64,000 nucleotides of DNA from an uncultured Lachnospiraceae bacterium (lineage in GTDB: Bacteria; Bacillota; Clostridia; Lachnospirales; Lachnospiraceae): assembly GCA_900317555.1 (NCBI GenBank), contig ONHF01000012.1:1-64000 (forward strand). The letters are read 5' to 3'. Of the stretch, positions 43,993 to 53,251 are shown in pieces; position 1 is the first letter of the stretch; each line of letters opens with the position of its first letter. Below the pieces are notes generated by a model that was not told the origin of the DNA, did no database searches, and saw nothing but the letters and a program-made list of their open reading frames with translations. The translations under genes were made by a program, and so were the position numbers.

Positions 43993-45576
43993 TCAGCGCA
44001 GTTTGAAAAGCGTACTCATGATCCCCCTGCCGAGACTCGCGCCGAGGTTCCCGCCGAGCGTCTTCCCGAATTTACCGAACATCGATTCACCGACATTCTT
44101 TCCGACTTCGCGTCCGAGCGTTCCCGCGACGCTGCTGCCGACAGATTTCGCGGCCTGTTTGTAGGACCTGCTCCGCGCCTTCTGTTCCTTTTCCTCTTCC
44201 TTCTCTCTGGCTCTGGCTGCAGCCTCTTCCTGCTTGGCCCGCTGCGCCTCTTCCTCTTCTTTCTGCAGAAGAGCAGCCTCTTTTCCGAGCTTTCTCTGCA
44301 GGAACTCATACGCGGAATCCGGATCGACCGCGTTCGCGTATTTCTGCGCAAGGCTGCTCCGGTTCACCGTCTGCTGCCTGGTCAGATCATCGATTGCGCC
44401 GATTCTGCTCTGCGGAGGGAGAACAAGGATCTTTTCGGCGATTCCCGGAACACCGTCCGGCCCGAGAAGAGAAACAAGTGCCTCTCCAATGCCGAGCGAA
44501 AGCATTGTTTCATAGGTATCAAACGCGGGATTCGTCCGGAAAGCGTCTGACGCAGCCCGTACCGCCTTCTGTTCGGAAGGCGTATATGCGCGGAGCGCGT
44601 GCTCGATCTTATTCCCCAGCTGCGCCAGTACGCCGTCCGGAATGTCTTTCGGATTCTGCGTGCAGAAGTAAACGCCGACGCCCTTGGAACGGATAAGCTT
44701 GACCACCTGTCCGATTTTATCAAGCAGTGCCTTCGGCGCGCCGTCAAACAGAAGATGCGCTTCGTCGAAGAAAAAGACAAGCTTTGGTTTTTCAAGATCC
44801 CCGGCTTCCGGCAGCACCTCAAAGAGCTCGGACAGAAGCCACAAAAGGAACGTGGAATACAGTGTGCCGTTTGCAATCAGGCTCGAAGAATCCAGAATGC
44901 TGATTATCCCCCGGCCGTCTTGATCTGTCCGCAGAAAATCCCGGATATCGAAAGCCGTTTCTCCGAAGAACCGGTTGCCGCCCGCCCCCTCAAGTGCCGC
45001 GAGGGAACGGATGATGACCGCGATCGAAGCCGGGCTGATCCTTCCATAGCTGCTCTCATAGACTTTCCGGTTATCATTTATAAAATTCAGCAGTGCCTTC
45101 AGATCCTTGATATCGATCAGCAGAAGGTTTTCGGCGTCCGCGATCTGAAACGCAATCGAAAGCAGTGCGGACTGCGTATCGTTCAGTCCGAGAATTCTGG
45201 AAAGCAGGAGCGGTCCCATCTCCGAAACCGTCGTGCGGAGCTGGATGCCGCGATTTCCATAGATATCAAAGAATTCCGCGGGATATCCCTTGTATTCGAA
45301 GCCCGCCTGTGCAAGCCCGAACTTCTGTATGCGCCGCTGCATGTCTTCCGAGTCCGCTGCGGGACTGACCATCCCCGCGAGGTCACCCTTGACATCCGAA
45401 AGAAATACAGGTACGCCAAGATCGCTGAACGCCTCGGAAAGCACCTTCAGCGTAACTGTCTTGCCGGTGCCGGTCGCTCCCGCGATCAGACCGTGTCTTG
45501 CAGCCATTTCCGGCAGAAGATAAACCCTTGTTCCATCTTCTCTGCTGCCGATCCAGATTTTCCCTTCCTGTACCAT
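43993..45576 (-). CDS. DUF853 HerA-like ATPase
   Basis: The 527-residue protein has Walker A GATGTGKT (33-40), Walker B LVFFFDEAHLLFD (about 260-272) and YFCTQNPKDIPDGVLAQLGNKIEHALRAYTPSEQKAV, typical of the DUF853/YjgR branch of HerA-FtsK ATPases. A coiled, Glu/Lys/Arg-rich segment (about 425-460) and a Gly-rich tail (GREVGKNVGESMFGKFGKTLGGNLG) complete the family pattern. DNA or protein translocation is expected, but the biological role is unknown. GGAGG sets the ATG. No nuclease or Sir2 partner is adjacent, so there is no support for a defence function. The unknown protein gene at 45734 is divergent. Confidence 0.9.
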   Translation of the reverse strand: MVQEGKIWIGSREDGTRVYLLPEMAARHGLIAGATGTGKTVTLKVLSEAFSDLGVPVFLSDVKGDLAGMVSPAADSEDMQRRIQKFGLAQAGFEYKGYPAEFFDIYGNRGIQLRTTVSEMGPLLLSRILGLNDTQSALLSIAFQIADAENLLLIDIKDLKALLNFINDNRKVYESSYGRISPASIAVIIRSLAALEGAGGNRFFGETAFDIRDFLRTDQDGRGIISILDSSSLIANGTLYSTFLLWLLSELFEVLPEAGDLEKPKLVFFFDEAHLLFDGAPKALLDKIGQVVKLIRSKGVGVYFCTQNPKDIPDGVLAQLGNKIEHALRAYTPSEQKAVRAASDAFRTNPAFDTYETMLSLGIGEALVSLLGPDGVPGIAEKILVLPPQSRIGAIDDLTRQQTVNRSSLAQKYANAVDPDSAYEFLQRKLGKEAALLQKEEEEAQRAKQEEAAARAREKEEEKEQKARSRSYKQAAKSVGSSVAGTLGREVGKNVGESMFGKFGKTLGGNLGASLGRGIMSTLFKLR

Positions 45577-45733
45577 AGTCCCCTCCGATTCGGAATATTC
45601 TATCCGGCAGCGATCACTGCCATGTAAAAAGTATACAGCAATCTTGGACAGTTCGGAAATTTTGTTGCGTTAAGAAAGTGCGGCGTGATGATATACTCAA
45701 GTGGTTACAATACGTGATTTTTCCGGAGGTCAA

Positions 45734-46759
45734 ATGGACACTTATCTGATGAAAAAGGCCATGATCGAGGCTGCCGTCGCGCGCGGCATCCGCGAGATGG
45801 AGGAGGATCCCGAGCGAAGCATCCGCAGGCTTGCCGATCTCGGCAGACAGTTTTCCAAAAACCGTTTCCAGGATCAGGTTTTTTCAATCATCCAGGAACT
45901 GCTCGACAACGAAAACAGCGCCTACTACGATATGATGCATAACCTGCTCAAGAATTCCGACCATGAAGCGCTGCGTAAGTTCGGCGTCAACTTCGGCTAC
46001 ATGAGCTGGGCTTATGGCGCCGCGACAATCCGTGAGCTGGAGAAAAAGGAAGGCTTCTGCATTCCGTGGAGCATCCGTCTCCGCTATGACGCATCCGAAA
46101 ATAATAATCCTGCTGCCTTTAATACAGAAAAGCTCGCATCCCTGATTGATCAGGGGCAAAAGCTCGGTATCTATGTCTATTTTATCCGGCAGAGTGGAAA
46201 TGATACCGACTCCTACGCACTGCTGGAACTGCTCGGGCGCTACAACGACTGCGCTTTTGTCTGGTTCAAGGAAGACGGGCGGCTGACCGCCGCGCAGATC
46301 CAGATGCTCAAGGTCTGCAAGAACACTGTTGTCTCCCTCCCCGCAGGCGTCCATGAAGCGCTTCTGACATCTGAAATTCTGCGGGACCAGAAAGTGATCT
46401 TCGCGATGCACATGCTCTACGATGACAATATCTCCGACGACCAGTTCCGCAATGTCATGGAGCATGTCCTGACCAGTGAGACTGCTTTATTTTTCTCGAT
46501 TTCCAAAGACGGCACGAAAAACGTCGCGCGCCAGTACTGCTATGATTCCAGACTCCGGCAGGAATATCCGTGCGTTGAGATGGACTATTACGGCGACGGA
46601 GAGAGCATCAGCGGTGTCCTGACCGAGCATCCCTATCTTCTGGAACTGGATGAATTCGGAAGGGTCGTTCGTCCGGACGGCTCGAAAGGAACCGCTTTCG
46701 CGTTTGATCTGCCGCTCTCCGAAGCGCTGCGGCAGGTCATGCCGCCGTTTGAGGGTTAA
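45734..46759 (+). CDS. Unknown protein, possible degenerate TIM-barrel
   Basis: The 341-residue cytoplasmic protein starts at the ATG after GGAGG (a GTG at 45701 is also in frame). Residues 1-85 are helical and charged (KKAMIEAAVARGIREMEED, FSIIQELLDNENSAYYDMMHNLL). The rest alternates strands and helices (FCIPWSIRLRYD, LGIYVYFIRQSG, DCAFVWFKED, NTVVSLPAG, VIFAMHMLYDD, ALFFSISKDGT), as in a TIM-barrel or radical SAM-like fold. The Cys-x3-Cys-x2-Cys motif of radical SAM enzymes is absent. It is monocistronic, with a shared terminator after it and the HerA-like gene divergent. I do not recognise the family and cannot assign a function. Confidence 0.65.
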   Translation: MDTYLMKKAMIEAAVARGIREMEEDPERSIRRLADLGRQFSKNRFQDQVFSIIQELLDNENSAYYDMMHNLLKNSDHEALRKFGVNFGYMSWAYGAATIRELEKKEGFCIPWSIRLRYDASENNNPAAFNTEKLASLIDQGQKLGIYVYFIRQSGNDTDSYALLELLGRYNDCAFVWFKEDGRLTAAQIQMLKVCKNTVVSLPAGVHEALLTSEILRDQKVIFAMHMLYDDNISDDQFRNVMEHVLTSETALFFSISKDGTKNVARQYCYDSRLRQEYPCVEMDYYGDGESISGVLTEHPYLLELDEFGRVVRPDGSKGTAFAFDLPLSEALRQVMPPFEG

Positions 46760-46784
46760 AACAACCCTTTCGGTACACAGTCGG

Positions 46785-46830
46785 AAAAGCCGGCGTTTCC
46801 GGGCAATCTGCCTTGGAAACGCCGGCTTTT
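46785..46830. terminator. Bidirectional terminator
   Basis: AAAAGCCGGCGTTTCC (46785-46800) and its perfect complement GGAAACGCCGGCTTTT (46815-46830) flank a 14-nt loop, with A and T ends on both sides. It separates the unknown plus-strand gene from the suf-tetR operon on the minus strand. Confidence 0.88.
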
Positions 46831-46842
46831 ATCATGATTCTT

Positions 46843-47385
46843 CTAGCGGACAGGGGCCATGCTTCCAATCTGCATGCTGATGTCCTTGATCTTTGCGATA
46901 TACTCTTCCGCTCCGATTTCACGGCCGTATCCATCGGACAGCCAGCGGACAAGCGAAGTTAAAAGTGCATCGGTGACAAACGCGACGACAAAACTGTCAT
47001 CCTCGTTATGCGGCAGAATGTCTTTTAAGAAAAATTCCGCAAGCGGTGAAACCGTCTCAATCAGATAATCCTTGAAGGAATTCTGTCCCTCAATTTTCAG
47101 AGCAGCGTTGTAAAATTCCTTTTCCCTGTAAAAATACTTGCACATGTCGCTGTACATATCCCAGCCGCTGCCATAGGAGTTCACATCCAGTTCGCCGATG
47201 AAGCCGACATAGAAAATCCAGTTTACCAGATCGTACTTGTCTCTGAAGTGGTAATAAAAGCTTTTCCGGTTGATCCCGCAGTCCTCGCAGATATCCGAGA
47301 CACTGATCTTTTCAAAAGGCTTCTTGCGCATGAGCTTTTTCATGGACGCCGCGAGAGCGTTTTTCGTCGCGTTGGAATCAGCCAT
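46843..47385 (-). CDS. TetR-family regulator at the end of the suf operon
   Basis: The 180-residue protein has a TetR helix-turn-helix (about 8-55, KNALAASMKKLMRKKPFEKISVSDICEDCGINRKSFYYHFRDKYDL). The C-terminal region (EFYNAALKIEGQNSFKDYL, DALLTSLVRWLSDGY) resembles the DhaS-like TetR_C subgroup. The effector is unknown. It begins ten bases after the sufU stop on the same strand, and the only clear terminator follows it, so it is probably cotranscribed with suf. That is unusual because the operon already has a Rrf2 regulator. It may instead regulate unlinked genes. Confidence 0.85.
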   Translation of the reverse strand: MADSNATKNALAASMKKLMRKKPFEKISVSDICEDCGINRKSFYYHFRDKYDLVNWIFYVGFIGELDVNSYGSGWDMYSDMCKYFYREKEFYNAALKIEGQNSFKDYLIETVSPLAEFFLKDILPHNEDDSFVVAFVTDALLTSLVRWLSDGYGREIGAEEYIAKIKDISMQIGSMAPVR

Positions 47386-47394
47386 ACTGCACCC

Positions 47395-47907
47395 TTATTT
47401 CCGTTCACAGTCCGTTCTGGCGCATGCGCCGCAGACTTCCGAATTATTGGCGGATACCCTGCCATCAACTGTTCCGTTCTGCAGAAGAGACTCCACCATT
47501 TCCTTCATTGTGCGCCAGCCGAGCGTTGCGCATTTTACTCTGGCAGGCATATGGGAGACCGCCTCAAGAGAAGCCGACTCGTCCAGTGCCTCCTTCTGCT
47601 CCTGCGTCGCCGTTCCGCGGATCATGCCCATGAAATCAGCGCACAACGCCAGTGCTTCTTCCTGTGTCTTGCCGATAATAAGATCACACATCATATCTGC
47701 GGAAGACTGGGAAACCGCGCAGCCGCTTCCGTTAAAGGCGGCATCCTCAATAATACCGTCTTTGATCTGAAGCTGCAGATTAATGTCGTCTCCGCAGCTG
47801 GGATTCACGCCATTTAACACCATGGTCGGTTTGTCCAGATCATGTTTGTGCGACGGGTGCAGATTGTGTTCATTTACAATTTCGCGATATAAAGATTTAA
47901 TATCCAA
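47395..47907 (-). CDS. sufU: Iron-sulfur cluster assembly scaffold/sulfur acceptor SufU
   Basis: The 170-residue U-type scaffold has three conserved Cys in NPSCGDD, GSGCAVSQSSADMM and VKCATLGWRTM, plus the zinc-ligand Asp, as in Bacillus SufU. SufU accepts sulfur from SufS and passes it to the SufBCD complex. The C-terminal CGACARTDCERK is an additional Cys-rich tail (three Cys) not needed in the classical family. The start overlaps the sufS stop by 11 bases. Five suf genes lie in the order C-B-D-S-U. Confidence 0.93.
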   Translation of the reverse strand: MDIKSLYREIVNEHNLHPSHKHDLDKPTMVLNGVNPSCGDDINLQLQIKDGIIEDAAFNGSGCAVSQSSADMMCDLIIGKTQEEALALCADFMGMIRGTATQEQKEALDESASLEAVSHMPARVKCATLGWRTMKEMVESLLQNGTVDGRVSANNSEVCGACARTDCERK

Positions 47908-49102
47908 GCCAGCCCCTCACTTTCCCCGCGGCGGCAACGAAACGGTCCACTTCTTCTTCCGTATTGTAGAAATACAGGCTCGCGCGTGTCGTTGCGTTCA
48001 CCTGCAGCCACTTCATCAGAGGCTGCGCGCAGTGGTGTCCTGCCCGTACCGCGATGTGTTCTGTATCCAGCACCGAAGCAACATCATGCGGATGGCACCC
48101 TTCAATATTGAAGGTAACAATCCCGCAGTGCTTCGCAGGATCGCTGCTGCCATAAACCGTAATTTCCGGAATTCGTGAAAGACCGTCCATAAGCCGCGCG
48201 GTCAGTTCCTCTTCCGTCTTTCTTATTGTATCAAATCCGACGCCCTGCAGGTAGTGAATTGCGGCGCCAAGTCCGACAGCGCCCATCGCGTTGACCGTAC
48301 CTGCCTCGAATTTCTCGGGCACATCGGCAAAAGTAGCAGTCTGCCGCTCGACATACTCGATCATTTCGCCGCCTGTCAGGAACGGGGGCATGTCTTCCAG
48401 AAGTTCCTTTCTTCCGTAAAGAACACCGATTCCCATCGGCGCGCAGAGCTTATGTCCGGAGAACGCGTAGAAATCCGCACCGAGTTCATTCACGTTCACG
48501 GGAATATGCGGCGTCGACTGCGCACCGTCAACAACAACGACCGCGCCGTGCGCGTGCGCCGTATCCGCGATTTTGCGGACCGGATTTGTGACACCAAGCA
48601 CGTTGGATACGTGGGCGATCGAAACAATCTTCGTTCTGTCCGTAATTTTCGAGCGGATTTCCTGCTCTGTCAGTGTGCCGTCCTTTTCAGGTTCCATATA
48701 GATCAGCTTCGCACCGGTCTGCCGGCAGACCATCTGCCACGGCAGAATATTCGAATGATGCTCCATGATCGAGATGACGATCTCGTCGCCCTCATGAACA
48801 TGGCTCAGCCCGTAGCTGTATGCCACGAGGTTCAGTGATTCCGTTGTATTACGCGTGAAAACAATTTCGCAGTCCATATCCGCGCCGATAAACTGCGCCG
48901 CGGCGTGTCTTGCGTCCTCATAGGCTTCGGTCGCCCGGATACTCCAGTCATACAGACCGCGGAGGGGATTGGCATTGCAGGAATTATTGAACTGCCGCAT
49001 CGCGTCCAATACCTGCACGGGTCTCTGGGTCGTCGCCGCGTTGTCAAAATAAATCACGTCATTTCCGCTGAAAATCGGAAAATCCTTACGAAAACTGTTC
49101 AT
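47897..49102 (-). CDS. sufS: Cysteine desulfurase SufS
   Basis: The 401-residue PLP enzyme takes sulfur from cysteine for cluster assembly. It has IYFDNAATTQRPVQVLD at the start, the PLP-binding Lys in AFSGHKLCAPMGIGVLYG and the catalytic Cys region AVRAGHHCAQPLM near the C-terminus, as in type II (SufS) desulfurases. Length is normal. The ATG overlaps the sufD stop (ATGA). It acts with SufU in the cytoplasm. Confidence 0.95.
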   Translation of the reverse strand: MNSFRKDFPIFSGNDVIYFDNAATTQRPVQVLDAMRQFNNSCNANPLRGLYDWSIRATEAYEDARHAAAQFIGADMDCEIVFTRNTTESLNLVAYSYGLSHVHEGDEIVISIMEHHSNILPWQMVCRQTGAKLIYMEPEKDGTLTEQEIRSKITDRTKIVSIAHVSNVLGVTNPVRKIADTAHAHGAVVVVDGAQSTPHIPVNVNELGADFYAFSGHKLCAPMGIGVLYGRKELLEDMPPFLTGGEMIEYVERQTATFADVPEKFEAGTVNAMGAVGLGAAIHYLQGVGFDTIRKTEEELTARLMDGLSRIPEITVYGSSDPAKHCGIVTFNIEGCHPHDVASVLDTEHIAVRAGHHCAQPLMKWLQVNATTRASLYFYNTEEEVDRFVAAAGKVRGWLGY

Positions 49103-50241
49103 GCCTGAAATGCCTCCTCAATATAGTCCCGGACCTCTTCGCGCAGTTTCTCCTCCGGCAGCTCACGGGCAACTGCCCCGAGCCTTGCGCGGACCATCAG
49201 CTGCTGTGCGGCTTTTTCATCAATGCCTCTGCTCGCCAGATAAAACAGCATGTCCTGATCCAGCTGTCCGATCGTTGCTCCGTGACTGCCTTCCATATCT
49301 TCTTCTTCGCAGAGAATGACAGGAAGCGACTTGTTCACAATATTGTCCGCGAGGAGCAGTACGTTCTCTTTTTCATGGCCATACGAGCCCTTCGAGCCTC
49401 TGCGGAAATCGATGGTGTCCGACAGGCGCTTTACCGCGCCATGATCCAGCACGCCGTCAAAGCTCATCTCGCAGTTTGTCTTTCTGCCCCGCTGCACGAC
49501 GTTGTAATTCATATCTGTCGTACCATCCTGGGCGATATATCCGACTTTCGCCTGAAAGGCAGAAGCGTTTCCCACAAGCTCTGCCTGCGCGCCCGTATAG
49601 GAATTTCCGGCTCCAAGCTCCAGACTGATAAACTGCATCGAAGCTTTATCCAGAAGTGCGGCGCCAAGATCGTCGAAGTGCGTATAGCCCTTCCCGAGAA
49701 GTTGAACTTTTGCAAGCGTCAGTTTTGCTCCTTTCTCAAGAAGCACTTTCGTCGAAACCGCCGCCGTCCCATGCGCCTTGCGGCTGCTGCGGCAGGTCAT
49801 GGCCAGCGTAAGGGATGCGCCCTCTCCTACATGGATAATCTGGGCGGACGCAGCCTGATTGCCGCTGTAAAATGTCTGATCCCATAAGACCGGTGTCTCT
49901 ATCTGCACACCGTCCTTCACTTCCAGAAGATGAACTTCCCGCAGGGAACCGCGCATATATGTGTCATATTCTTCCCCGAGGCCCGTCGCGAATGCCTGCG
50001 GATGATAAATCGGCTGCTTCGAGGCAACGACTTTCTCCGGCTCTTCTTCCGGAGCGTGCGCCTTCATCCATTTTGCGGCGTCGTCCGGCGACATGGTTTT
50101 TACGGACACGCCTTCCGGCAGCTTCTGAAATGTCGTGTCAACAGAAACGTCAAGAACCGGCGCCTTCTCGATAACCGCCGCGTTGGTTTTCAGGCGGTTC
50201 CATGTGATGGAAGGGATATGTCCTACCTGTATTCTGTCCAT
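49099..50241 (-). CDS. sufD: Fe-S assembly scaffold component SufD
   Basis: The 380-residue protein has the right-handed beta-helix pattern of SufB/SufD, with GKGYTHFDDLGAALLDKASMQF, FDGVLDHGAVKRLSDTIDFRRGSKGSYGHEKENVLLLADNI and a conserved HGATIGQLDQDMLFYLASRGI tail. It forms the SufBC2D complex with SufB and SufC. The start shares one base with the sufB stop (TAATG-type overlap). The N-terminal 100 residues are variable, as usual. Confidence 0.9.
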   Translation of the reverse strand: MDRIQVGHIPSITWNRLKTNAAVIEKAPVLDVSVDTTFQKLPEGVSVKTMSPDDAAKWMKAHAPEEEPEKVVASKQPIYHPQAFATGLGEEYDTYMRGSLREVHLLEVKDGVQIETPVLWDQTFYSGNQAASAQIIHVGEGASLTLAMTCRSSRKAHGTAAVSTKVLLEKGAKLTLAKVQLLGKGYTHFDDLGAALLDKASMQFISLELGAGNSYTGAQAELVGNASAFQAKVGYIAQDGTTDMNYNVVQRGRKTNCEMSFDGVLDHGAVKRLSDTIDFRRGSKGSYGHEKENVLLLADNIVNKSLPVILCEEEDMEGSHGATIGQLDQDMLFYLASRGIDEKAAQQLMVRARLGAVARELPEEKLREEVRDYIEEAFQA

Positions 50242-51641
50242 TACATTCCCTCCATTTCCAGTTTAATCAGGTTATTCATTTCCGCCGCATACTCGAGCGG
50301 AAGTTCCTTGGATACCGGGCTCGCGAAACCGGACACAATCATCGCGCGCGCCTCGGATTCGCTGATCCCGCGGCTCATCAGGTAGAAAACAGCTTCGTCG
50401 CTGATTCTGCCGATCTTCGCCTCATGTCCGACATCCGCGTCCGCGGTGCGCACATCCATCGCGGGGATCGTATCCGAACGGGAAATATCATCGAGCATCA
50501 GGGAAGCGCAGTCAACGGACGCCTTCGCGTGTTTTGCCGTCTTTTCAATCACGACCGAACTTCTGTAGGTGCTGATGCCGCCGCCCTTGGAAATGGATTT
50601 CGTATTGATGTACGAAGATGTATTCTTTCCGATGTGGATCATCTTCGCGCCCGTATCAAGATTCTGCCCGGCGCCCGCGAATGTAATGCCTGTAAACTCG
50701 CAGTGTGAATTGTCGCCCTTTAAAATTGTCGTCGGATACAGATAGGAAACATGGGAGCCGAAAGAGCCGGAAACCCATTCCATGCGTCCGCCCTCCTCAA
50801 CAATCGCGCGTTTGGTGTTGAGGTTGTACATATTCTTCGACCAGTTCTCGATCGTCGAATAGCGGAGTCTTGCGTTTTTCTTGACATAAAGCTCCACGCA
50901 GCCCGCGTGCAGATTCGCGACATTATACTTCGGTGCGGAACAGCCTTCAATGAAGTGCACATCCGCGCCCTCATCGACGATGATGAGCGTGTGCTCGAAC
51001 TGTCCGGCGCCTTTGGCGTTCAGACGGAAATAGGACTGCAGCGGGACTTCCACATGCACGCCCTTGGGGACATAGACAAACGAGCCGCCGCTCCATACCG
51101 CGCCGTGCAGAGCTGCAAACTTATGGTCCGTAGGCGGCACAAGCTTCATGAAGTACTCTTTTACCATATCCTGATATTCGCCGGATACCGCGTCCTCGAA
51201 GCCGATATAGACAACGCCCTGATCCGCAACCTCCTTCTGCAGGTTGTGGTAAACAAGCTCGGAATCGTACTGCGCGCCGACGCCGGCAAGGGACTCTCTC
51301 TCCGCCTGCGGAATTCCCAGCTTGTCAAAGGTATTCTTGATTTCCTCCGGAACATCTTCCCAGTTTCCCTTCATGTCCGACTTGCTGCGGACATAGTTGG
51401 TAATGCGGTCCATATCGAGGCCGTCAATCGAAGGTCCCCAGTCCGGAACTTTCAGTGAATTGTAAATATCAAGGCATTTCAGACGGAACTGCCGCATCCA
51501 GAGGGGATCATGTTTCTCCTCCGAAAGCTGCTCGACAATTTCCCTCGTCAGGCCTTCCTTCATGCGATAGAAGCCCCTGGATTCGTCGTCCCTGAAATCG
51601 TAGAAGCTTCTGTCGACTTCCTGTATCTTCTGGTCTGCCAT
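50241..51641 (-). CDS. sufB: Fe-S assembly scaffold component SufB
   Basis: The 466-residue protein shows SufB-specific sequences: PEEIKNTFDKLGIPQAERESLAGVGAQYDSE, GGSFVYVPKGVHVEVPLQSYFR, EGCSAPKYNVANLHAGCVELYV and EAKIGRISDEAVFYLMSRGISE. It is the main scaffold on which the Fe-S cluster is built. The ATG at 51641 lies 16 bases after the sufC stop; the longer frame to 51716 runs back into sufC and is not preferred, although the ribosome site (GGGGTG) is modest. Confidence 0.96.
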   Translation of the reverse strand: MADQKIQEVDRSFYDFRDDESRGFYRMKEGLTREIVEQLSEEKHDPLWMRQFRLKCLDIYNSLKVPDWGPSIDGLDMDRITNYVRSKSDMKGNWEDVPEEIKNTFDKLGIPQAERESLAGVGAQYDSELVYHNLQKEVADQGVVYIGFEDAVSGEYQDMVKEYFMKLVPPTDHKFAALHGAVWSGGSFVYVPKGVHVEVPLQSYFRLNAKGAGQFEHTLIIVDEGADVHFIEGCSAPKYNVANLHAGCVELYVKKNARLRYSTIENWSKNMYNLNTKRAIVEEGGRMEWVSGSFGSHVSYLYPTTILKGDNSHCEFTGITFAGAGQNLDTGAKMIHIGKNTSSYINTKSISKGGGISTYRSSVVIEKTAKHAKASVDCASLMLDDISRSDTIPAMDVRTADADVGHEAKIGRISDEAVFYLMSRGISESEARAMIVSGFASPVSKELPLEYAAEMNNLIKLEMEGM

Positions 51642-51657
51642 TTCGTTCACCCCGCTT

Positions 51658-52413
51658 TTACTGATCGCCTGCGCCTGTGAATTTTTCGAAACCGTGTTCA
51701 TTGATTTCATCCACAAGCTCCGGGCCGCCCGTATGCACGAGTTTTCCCTTTACAAGGATATGGGTATAGTCGACCTTGAGCGCTTCCAGAATCTTCGTAC
51801 TGTGTGTGATAATCAAAAGCGCGCCGTTTTTCTTCTTCTGATATTCCTCGATACCGCGGGAAACGGTGCGGACAGCGTCAACATCCAGGCCGGAGTCGGT
51901 TTCATCAAGAATCGCGAGCTTCGGGCTGAGCATCAGGAGCTGGAGAATCTCCGCCTTTTTCTTCTCGCCGCCCGAAAAGCCGACATTCAAGTCTCTGTCC
52001 GCGTAAGACGCGTCCATCTGCAGCAGCGACATCGTGTCTTCGAGCTGCTTCTTGAATGTAAAAATCTTAATCGGTTTGCCGGTCTGCTGCCGGATCGCGT
52101 TCCGCAGGAACTCTTCAAGAGAAAGTCCCGGTACCTCCAGCGGATTCTGGAACGAAAGGAACATTCCCTTCGCCGCGCGCTTGTCCGTCGTCAGCTTCGT
52201 AATATCCTCACCGTCAAAAACAATGGAACCCTTCGTAACCTTGTACCCCGGGTTTCCCATCAGAGTATAACCGAGCGTGGACTTTCCGGCGCCGTTGGGT
52301 CCCATGAGTACATGAGTCTCTCCGGCGCGGATATCCAGATCAATTCCGTGCAGTAATTCGCCTTCCTCAATCGAAGCGCACAGATCGCGTACCTGTAATA
52401 AAGGTGCTGCCAT
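51658..52413 (-). CDS. sufC: Fe-S assembly ATPase SufC
   Basis: The 251-residue ABC-type ATPase has Walker A GPNGAGKST (about 38-46), signature VGFSGGEKKKAEILQL and Walker B LAILDETDSGLDVDAVR, with the Thr-Asp-Ser-Gly-Leu-Asp feature of SufC. It drives conformational change in SufBC2D and is not a transporter. It is the first structural gene of the operon, 34 bases after the Rrf2 regulator. Confidence 0.97.
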   Translation of the reverse strand: MAAPLLQVRDLCASIEEGELLHGIDLDIRAGETHVLMGPNGAGKSTLGYTLMGNPGYKVTKGSIVFDGEDITKLTTDKRAAKGMFLSFQNPLEVPGLSLEEFLRNAIRQQTGKPIKIFTFKKQLEDTMSLLQMDASYADRDLNVGFSGGEKKKAEILQLLMLSPKLAILDETDSGLDVDAVRTVSRGIEEYQKKKNGALLIITHSTKILEALKVDYTHILVKGKLVHTGGPELVDEINEHGFEKFTGAGDQ

Positions 52414-52447
52414 AATATCCTCCTGAAATCTTTCCTTGGATGTCCTG

Positions 52448-52882
52448 TTAAATCACAAAATCATTGCCGATCATTGCCAGTGCCTGATCCTTGAGATCCT
52501 GTAAAGTTACGCTGTCAACATAGTTATTGATGACCTTCGCGAAGTTCTTCCAGAACGGAAGTACCGCGCAGTCCGCGCTCATGTCGCACATGCCGGCTTC
52601 CGCTACACAGGCAACCGGGTTGAGGCTTCCCTCCATAACGCGCAGAATATCGCCGACCGTATATTCCTTCGGCTCACGCGTCAGCTTATAACCGCCGTTG
52701 TTTCCTCTCTGCGAACGCACAAACCCCGCTCTTGTAAGTACCGTGACGATCTGTTCCAGATATTTCACGGTAATGTTCTGCCTCTGCGAAATGTCTCTGA
52801 GACTGATGAACTCCCCTGTATCATGCAGAGAAAGATCCAGCATCATCCGCAGTGCGTACCGTCCTTTAGTTGAAATTTTCAT
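52448..52882 (-). CDS. Rrf2-family iron-sulfur regulator (IscR/SufR-like)
   Basis: The 144-residue regulator has an Rrf2 winged helix (MKISTKGRYALRMMLDLSLHDTGEFISLRDISQRQNITVKYLEQIV read in two parts) and three Cys residues at 92, 99 and 105 (CVAEAGMCDMSADC) spaced like the Fe-S ligands of IscR. It should sense cluster supply and repress or activate the suf genes that follow it. The 376-bp gap upstream, shared with tadA, contains operator-like inverted repeats. Confidence 0.92.
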   Translation of the reverse strand: MKISTKGRYALRMMLDLSLHDTGEFISLRDISQRQNITVKYLEQIVTVLTRAGFVRSQRGNNGGYKLTREPKEYTVGDILRVMEGSLNPVACVAEAGMCDMSADCAVLPFWKNFAKVINNYVDSVTLQDLKDQALAMIGNDFVI

Positions 52883-53251
52883 ACAGCGTACCTCATCGTT
52901 GTCCGGGGCGCGGCCTATCGCATAACATTAACACGTTCGCGAAAACACTGCAACGTGATGCCGGCCGGCTGTCCGTATCTTTCTGTTCCGGCAGGTAAGT
53001 GCCGCTTCTTGCTTCCGTCTTCCTTGCTATTGTATACTGGTGCCCGGAAGCGGCCCGTAACAGAAGTTACAGTCCGGAACATAATTACCTATTCCTATCG
53101 GATCTGGGTTATTTGCTAATCCCAGTATAACGGTAGATTTTGGAATTTCAAGCGTAAAATGAGAACTTCTCCTAAAATTCTGGTAAAATCCGCCATGCGT
53201 CCGGCAGCAGAGAATTCCGACGGCTCTATCCGGAAATCCGCAAGGGAACGC
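52883..53251. other. Divergent suf-tadA control region
   Basis: The 369 bases hold no credible gene. On the minus strand ATAGGAATAGG (53090-53102) and a 20-bp imperfect palindrome TGGG-TTA...TAA-CCCA type (53106-53125) lie about 210-240 bases upstream of the Rrf2 ATG. TTGCAG and TAATGT spaced by 17 near 52925-52955 could be a weak minus-strand promoter. The palindromic stretch is a plausible Rrf2 operator, but no known consensus is matched with certainty. Longer in-frame tadA starts here are not supported by ribosome sites. Confidence 0.45.

Noticed and set aside
43993-46759. HerA-like ATPase and unknown divergent gene as a defence system
   Set aside because: The ATPase is of the DUF853 housekeeping-type branch, has no nuclease, Sir2 or methylase partner, and the neighbours are tRNA and suf genes.
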